Of a DNA stretch of 16,414 nt, positions 12,990 to 16,414 are shown piece by piece; the first letter of the stretch is position 1, and every line of letters starts with the position of its first letter. A program made the translations under genes and the position numbers. The DNA comes from Bacillota bacterium. GTDB lineage: Bacteria; Bacillota_I; Bacilli_A; RFN20; CAG-826. The stretch covers positions 1-16,414 of the forward strand of contig JAEZUH010000041.1 of the NCBI GenBank assembly GCA_023443485.1. The letters are read 5' to 3'. The notes beneath the pieces were generated by a model that was not told the DNA's origin, searched no databases, and saw only the letters and a list, made by a program, of their open reading frames with translations.

Positions 12990-15104
12990 TTAAACTTGTT
13001 TGATTATGACTTCTTGGCCGTTATAATCAACTGAGTATTTGTGTTTGGTGTCAACCTCTTGTGAAATAATCTTATTCGCAATAATGGTCTCCACTTTATT
13101 CTGGATGAATCTCTTAATCGGTCTCGCACCATAGATTGGTGAATAAGCACTATCGAGGATCCAACTCTTTAAAGCGTCAGAGAATTCGAACGAATAATAA
13201 GATTCTTTTAATCTATCATTGAGATTGTTAAGCATCTTATCAACAATCTTAGATTGAGTCTCTTTAGATAATGGGGAGAAGTACACTATTTCATCAATAC
13301 GATTTAAGAACTCAGGCTTAAAGGTTTGATGTAATAATCCTTCCACTTTATCTCTTTCATTATTGAGGAGATATTCACTACCTAAATTACTAGTCATGAT
13401 GATAATCGTATTCTTGAAGTCCACGACTCTTCCTTGACTATCGGTAAGTCTCCCATCATCTAACATTTGTAGTAACAAATTAAAGACTTCGGGATGAGCT
13501 TTTTCGATTTCATCGAATAAGACGATAGAATAAGGATTTCTTCTCACTTTCTCCGTGAGTTGTCCGCCTTCTTCATATCCGACATATCCCGGAGGGGCGC
13601 CAATAAGACGAGAAGTGCTATATTTCTCCATATATTCACTCATATCGATACGGATGATATGACTCTCCGAATCGAACAAGGATTCCGCCAAAGCACGAGC
13701 GACTTCGGTTTTACCCACACCAGTAGGACCTAAGAACAAGAAACTACCGATGGGTCGATTGCTATCTTTAATCCCCGCTCTTTGACGGAGAATCGCATCG
13801 CTAACTAAAGTTAAAGCTTCTTCTTGACCGATTACTCTCTTCGATAAAGTCTTCTTTAAATCGAGAACTTTCTCTCTATCGCCTTTTTCAATCTTGCTGA
13901 GAGGGATGTTGGTCATACGAGAGATAATCTTCGCGATTTGTTCTTCATCCACGACTTCGGATAAGAGCTTCTTCTCGCTTTGAGAATTATCGTTCTCTTT
14001 TAATTTCTTCTCTAATTCTGGGATGGTCTTATATTGTAATTCACCCGCTTTTTCGTATTCGGAATGACTTAAAGCGACATCCAAATCAAACTTCGCTTTT
14101 TCGAGTTTCTCTTTAATGCCTTTAACTTTGAGAATTTCATCTTTCTCTTGTTTCCATCTCTTCTTGAGTTCGTTATCTTTCTCATTAAGAGAAGAGAGTT
14201 CTTTTTCGACATCTGCGAGTCTCTTCTTGCTCGCTTCATCACTCTCCTTCTTTAAAGCAGCCTTTTCAATCTCTAATTGCCTAATCTTTCTCTCTAATTC
14301 ATCGAGTTCGCTAGGCATTGAGGCGAGTTCCACTTTGATGGAAGCACAAGCTTCATCCACTGAGTCGATAGCTTTATCAGGAAGGAAACGAGATGTTAAA
14401 TAACGATTGGATAAACTTGCCGCGGCGATTAAAGCATTATCGGTAATTTTCACACCATGGAATGATTCGAACCTATTCTTTAGTCCTCTTAATATAGAAA
14501 TAGTATCTTCCACAGTCGGTTCATTGATAAGAACGGGTTGGAATCTTCTTTCTAGAGCGCGGTCCTTTTCAATATATTCACGATATTCTTTTAATGTCGT
14601 CGCCCCGATACAATCGATTTCTCCTCTCGCAAGCATCGGTTTGAGCATGTTAGAAGCATCGAGGGCACCATCCGTTCGACCAGCGCCGACAATGAGGTGG
14701 ATCTCATCGATAAAGAGAATGATTTTGCCTTCGCTTTCCTTAATTTTATTAAGGACTGCTTTTAATCTCTCTTCAAATTCACCACGGTATTTTGCACCCG
14801 CTACTAATGCGCCCATATCTAATTCATAAATAGTTTTATCCTTAAGTATGGTCGGCACATCATCTTTGACGATACGTTCCGCAAGACCTTCAAGTATTGC
14901 GGTTTTGCCAACGCCAGGTTCACCTAAAAGAATGACGTTGTTTTTAGTTTTTCTGGCTAATATTTCAATGATTTTTCTAATTTCCTCATCACGACCGATG
15001 ACGGGGTCAATTTTCCCTTTCTTAACTTCTTCGTTAATGTTACGGCCAAATTTTTGAAGGACATCTTTATCATTTTCATAGTCAGGCATTTGTTCCATTT
15101 GCAT
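12990..15104 (-). CDS. clpB: ATP-dependent disaggregase ClpB lacking the N-terminal domain
   Basis: 704 residues against about 860 for full ClpB. First AAA+ domain from residue about 20 with Walker A GEPGVGKT (61-68), Walker B ILFIDE and pore loop KYRGEFEERL; middle coiled-coil domain about 260-380, the hallmark separating ClpB from ClpA/ClpC; second AAA+ domain with Walker A GPTGVGKT (459-466), pore GYVGYE and the sensor-2 GARPIKR. It resolves protein aggregates in the cytosol with DnaK/DnaJ. The N-terminal Clp_N domain is absent. That is real rather than a wrong start, because ATG 15104 is preceded by a perfect AGGAGG 8 bases upstream, a -10 box and a CIRCE operator. Short ClpB forms are made elsewhere by internal starts; here only the short form is encoded. 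No ClpP-binding loop is evident. Confidence 0.96.
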   Translation of the reverse strand: MQMEQMPDYENDKDVLQKFGRNINEEVKKGKIDPVIGRDEEIRKIIEILARKTKNNVILLGEPGVGKTAILEGLAERIVKDDVPTILKDKTIYELDMGALVAGAKYRGEFEERLKAVLNKIKESEGKIILFIDEIHLIVGAGRTDGALDASNMLKPMLARGEIDCIGATTLKEYREYIEKDRALERRFQPVLINEPTVEDTISILRGLKNRFESFHGVKITDNALIAAASLSNRYLTSRFLPDKAIDSVDEACASIKVELASMPSELDELERKIRQLEIEKAALKKESDEASKKRLADVEKELSSLNEKDNELKKRWKQEKDEILKVKGIKEKLEKAKFDLDVALSHSEYEKAGELQYKTIPELEKKLKENDNSQSEKKLLSEVVDEEQIAKIISRMTNIPLSKIEKGDREKVLDLKKTLSKRVIGQEEALTLVSDAILRQRAGIKDSNRPIGSFLFLGPTGVGKTEVARALAESLFDSESHIIRIDMSEYMEKYSTSRLIGAPPGYVGYEEGGQLTEKVRRNPYSIVLFDEIEKAHPEVFNLLLQMLDDGRLTDSQGRVVDFKNTIIIMTSNLGSEYLLNNERDKVEGLLHQTFKPEFLNRIDEIVYFSPLSKETQSKIVDKMLNNLNDRLKESYYSFEFSDALKSWILDSAYSPIYGARPIKRFIQNKVETIIANKIISQEVDTKHKYSVDYNGQEVIIKQV

Positions 15105-15112
15105 AAATTAAT

Positions 15113-15118
15113 CCTCCT
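15113..15118 (-). promoter_or_regulatory. clpB ribosome-binding site
   Basis: AGGAGG, full match to the anti-Shine-Dalgarno, 8 bases before the ATG at 15104. It fixes the start of the N-domain-less ClpB. Confidence 0.9.
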
Positions 15119-15129
15119 TTTATAACTCT

Positions 15130-15157
15130 ATTGTAGCACAAAATTAGCAATCGTTAA
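15130..15157 (-). promoter_or_regulatory. clpB promoter
   Basis: On the minus strand, -35 TTAACG (15157-15152), 16-base spacer, -10 TACAAT (15135-15130). The CIRCE element covers the -35 box and part of the spacer, so repressor binding would exclude RNA polymerase. Confidence 0.65.
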
Positions 15158-15170
15158 GTGAAAGTGCTAA
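15144..15170. promoter_or_regulatory. CIRCE heat-shock operator (HrcA site)
   Basis: On the minus strand TTAGCACTT-N9-GATTGCTAA; consensus TTAGCACTC-N9-GAGTGCTAA, so 16 of 18 arm positions match with the exact 9-base spacer. It implies HrcA repression of clpB released by heat or misfolded protein. The hrcA gene is not in the window. Confidence 0.92.
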
Positions 15171-15302
15171 AAATTTTATTAATAACTTTGTTATTACTTT
15201 TTTGCATTTTATCTCGAAAAACCCTTTTTATGTCCAAAAGCTTTGCAGTAAATAAGCTCTTAAAATAAGGTAAATCAACTGATAAGCAACTAATAAATAA
15301 GA

Positions 15303-15328
15303 AAAAATGCCCATTTCTGAGCATTTTT
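15303..15328 (-). terminator. Hairpin terminator after tRNA-Arg
   Basis: AAAAATGC, 10-base loop, GCATTTTT: an 8-bp stem. On the minus strand it is followed by TTCTTATTT, suiting termination of the tRNA transcript. It lies 48 bases past the tRNA 3' end. Between here and the CIRCE element I see no gene; a 62-codon minus-strand frame (15154-15342) overlaps both the terminator and the operator. Confidence 0.6.
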
Positions 15329-15375
15329 GCGGTTTTTCGCATATTCCACTTTGTATCAAAGTATGTATACGATTA

Positions 15376-15452
15376 TGGTATCCTCTAGGCGATTCGAACG
15401 CCTGACCTACGGCTTAGAAGGCCGTTGCTCTATCCAGCTGAGCTAAGAGGAC
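15376..15452 (-). tRNA. tRNA-Arg (anticodon UCU)
   Basis: A full cloverleaf on the minus strand: acceptor GTCCTCT/AGAGGAT (G1-U72 wobble), D arm GCTC...GAGC, anticodon stem ACGGC/GCCGT with loop CTTCTAA giving anticodon TCT, T arm AGGCG TTCGAAT CGCCT, discriminator A and an encoded CCA. It reads AGA and AGG codons. Confidence 0.97.
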
Positions 15453-15465
15453 ATGTGCGCTATCT

Positions 15466-15494
15466 ATATTAACGATACAAGTAGCGATTTTCAA
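15466..15494 (-). promoter_or_regulatory. Promoter of tRNA-Arg
   Basis: On the minus strand, -35 TTGAAA (15494-15489), 17-base spacer, -10 TAATAT (15471-15466). The start point would lie about 7 bases before the mature tRNA 5' end. It sits between uvrC and the tRNA, so the tRNA need not rely on uvrC readthrough. Confidence 0.55.
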
Positions 15495-15530
15495 GAAATA
15501 ATGACAGGAACTTCGATATATCGATACATA

Positions 15531-16414
15531 TTACTGATGCAGTTTCTGATAGATGGCGTTGGCGAGAGGTGAAGGCAGAATTTGTTCTAACTCCTCTACG
15601 GATGCATTTTTCAATATATTAACATCCGGATAGGCGCGATAAATCATTTCTTTTCTTCTTGGTCCTAGACCTTTGATGTCATCGAGCAAGGAAGATTTCA
15701 TCGCCTTGCTTCTTTTCTCACGATGAAAGCTAATCGCAAAGCGATGGACTTCATCTTGCATCCTGGTTAAAAGAAAGAATAACTTCTTATTTTCCATTGG
15801 GTACACTTCACCACTATCATCCATTAGTCCAGCGGTTTGATGTTTATCATTCTTGGCTAATCCGAAGAGAGGAATATCAACATTCGCTTCACTAAGTGCG
15901 GCTTTACCAGCAATGATTTGGTTAATCCCACCATCGACGAGAATCAGGTTGGGTAATTTATTAGCCTCAAGAGCGAGCCTGTGATAATGACGATAGATAA
16001 CTTCTTTCATCGATGATAGGTCATCGCGAGATTCTTGATGTTCAATCTTAAACTTACGATAGAGATTTTTATTTGGTTCACCATTCACAAAAGCCACCAT
16101 TGCTCCAACGGGAGAGGAACCTTGAAGATGAGAGTTATCAAATAGTTCAATGTGTAAAGGTGTCTCAATCTTTAAGATTTGTCCTAATTCTTCTAACAAA
16201 GCAAAATGATCAGCGTCTAACTTCGCACTTAAGAAGAATTGATCTAAGGCGTTATCGGCGTTTTGCTTGGCATTGATGATTAATTCGTGGATGCGACCTT
16301 TGGTCACATTCACTAATGAAGTTTCTAAGATATCTTTTAAGTTACTAATAATTGTTGGTGAGTTGATGACCACTTCTTTTGGCAAGGGATGCTTTTGATA
16401 ATATTGACTAATCA
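15531..16414 (-). CDS. uvrC: Excinuclease ABC subunit C, C-terminal part (5' end outside window)
   Basis: About 294 residues are visible. UvrC makes the dual incisions in nucleotide excision repair with UvrA and UvrB. Visible parts: linker with YYQKHPLPKEV, the RNase H-like 5'-incision domain with ELFDNSHLQG (catalytic Asp), ILVDGGINQI (Asp) and RFAISFHREKRSK (His), then the tandem helix-hairpin-helix with KGLGPRRKE. The frame stays open to the right edge. The apparent start at TTG 16385 is inside the conserved linker and is not a start. The GIY-YIG nuclease and UvrB-binding domains must lie to the right. It ends at TAA, 78 bases before tRNA-Arg. Confidence 0.96.
   Translation of the reverse strand, partial: ISQYYQKHPLPKEVVINSPTIISNLKDILETSLVNVTKGRIHELIINAKQNADNALDQFFLSAKLDADHFALLEELGQILKIETPLHIELFDNSHLQGSSPVGAMVAFVNGEPNKNLYRKFKIEHQESRDDLSSMKEVIYRHYHRLALEANKLPNLILVDGGINQIIAGKAALSEANVDIPLFGLAKNDKHQTAGLMDDSGEVYPMENKKLFFLLTRMQDEVHRFAISFHREKRSKAMKSSLLDDIKGLGPRRKEMIYRAYPDVNILKNASVEELEQILPSPLANAIYQKLHQ

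Noticed and set aside
12795..13034. 79-codon plus-strand frame
   Set aside because: It overlaps the terminator and 3' end of clpB, has no ribosome-binding site and no protein-like composition.
15154..15342. 62-codon minus-strand frame between tRNA-Arg and clpB
   Set aside because: It overlaps the CIRCE operator and a terminator hairpin and has no recognisable ribosome-binding site.
15513..15524. Palindrome TCGATATATCGA after uvrC
   Set aside because: A short AT-rich self-complementary stretch with no T-run and no suitable promoter alignment; likely chance.
16383..16385. TTG as start of uvrC
   Set aside because: The frame continues to the right edge with residues typical of the UvrC linker; the first two domains of UvrC are missing and must lie beyond.

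Overview
The window looks like a chromosome segment of a low-GC, fermentative, anaerobic Gram-positive-type bacterium (Bacillota/Mycoplasmatota side of the tree; an Izemoplasma-, Acholeplasma- or Erysipelotrichia-like relative is my guess). Reasons: AT-rich DNA, strong Shine-Dalgarno sites, a CIRCE heat-shock operator, a lipobox lipoprotein, Rex, AdhE and several [FeFe]-hydrogenase proteins. UGA is a real stop (it ends the sensory hydrogenase gene inside an ATGA overlap) and tryptophan is encoded by TGG, so the Mycoplasma code is not in use.

Layout. (1) 1-2399, + strand: the 3' part of a large sulfur-handling flavoprotein, a CoA-disulfide-reductase-like oxidoreductase fused to rhodanese, TusA and DsrE-like modules; its start lies left of the window. 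(2) 9619-2458, - strand: a tightly packed five-gene operon encoding AdhE, a thioredoxin-like [2Fe-2S] ferredoxin, a PAS-containing putative sensory [FeFe] hydrogenase, a SpoIIE/PP2C-type phosphatase and a multi-cluster group-B-like [FeFe] hydrogenase. (3) 9743-10381, + strand: a divergent rex gene. The shared promoter region carries two copies of an unusual palindrome, GGTA-N6-TACC, one just after the predicted adhE start point and one over the rex start codon. (4) 10382-12989: a more AT-rich, accessory-looking stretch with a short lipoprotein gene, an AAA/DUF4143 ATPase gene, several short repeats and two near-identical 41-bp terminator elements flanking the ATPase cassette. (5) 12990-16414, - strand: housekeeping genes, namely an N-domain-less clpB under a CIRCE operator, tRNA-Arg(UCU), and the 3' part of uvrC, which continues past the right edge.

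How it works together. AdhE disposes of NADH by making ethanol; hydrogenases dispose of electrons as H2. Grouping AdhE with an H2-sensor-like protein, a phosphatase and a ferredoxin, next to an NADH-responsive repressor, suggests a module that balances ethanol against H2 according to NADH/NAD+ and H2 level. The component types are known from hfs/HydS-type clusters of Thermoanaerobacterium and Thermotoga; the adhE-led operon and the candidate non-standard Rex operator are the parts most worth testing. No hydrogenase maturases (HydE, HydF, HydG) are in the window.
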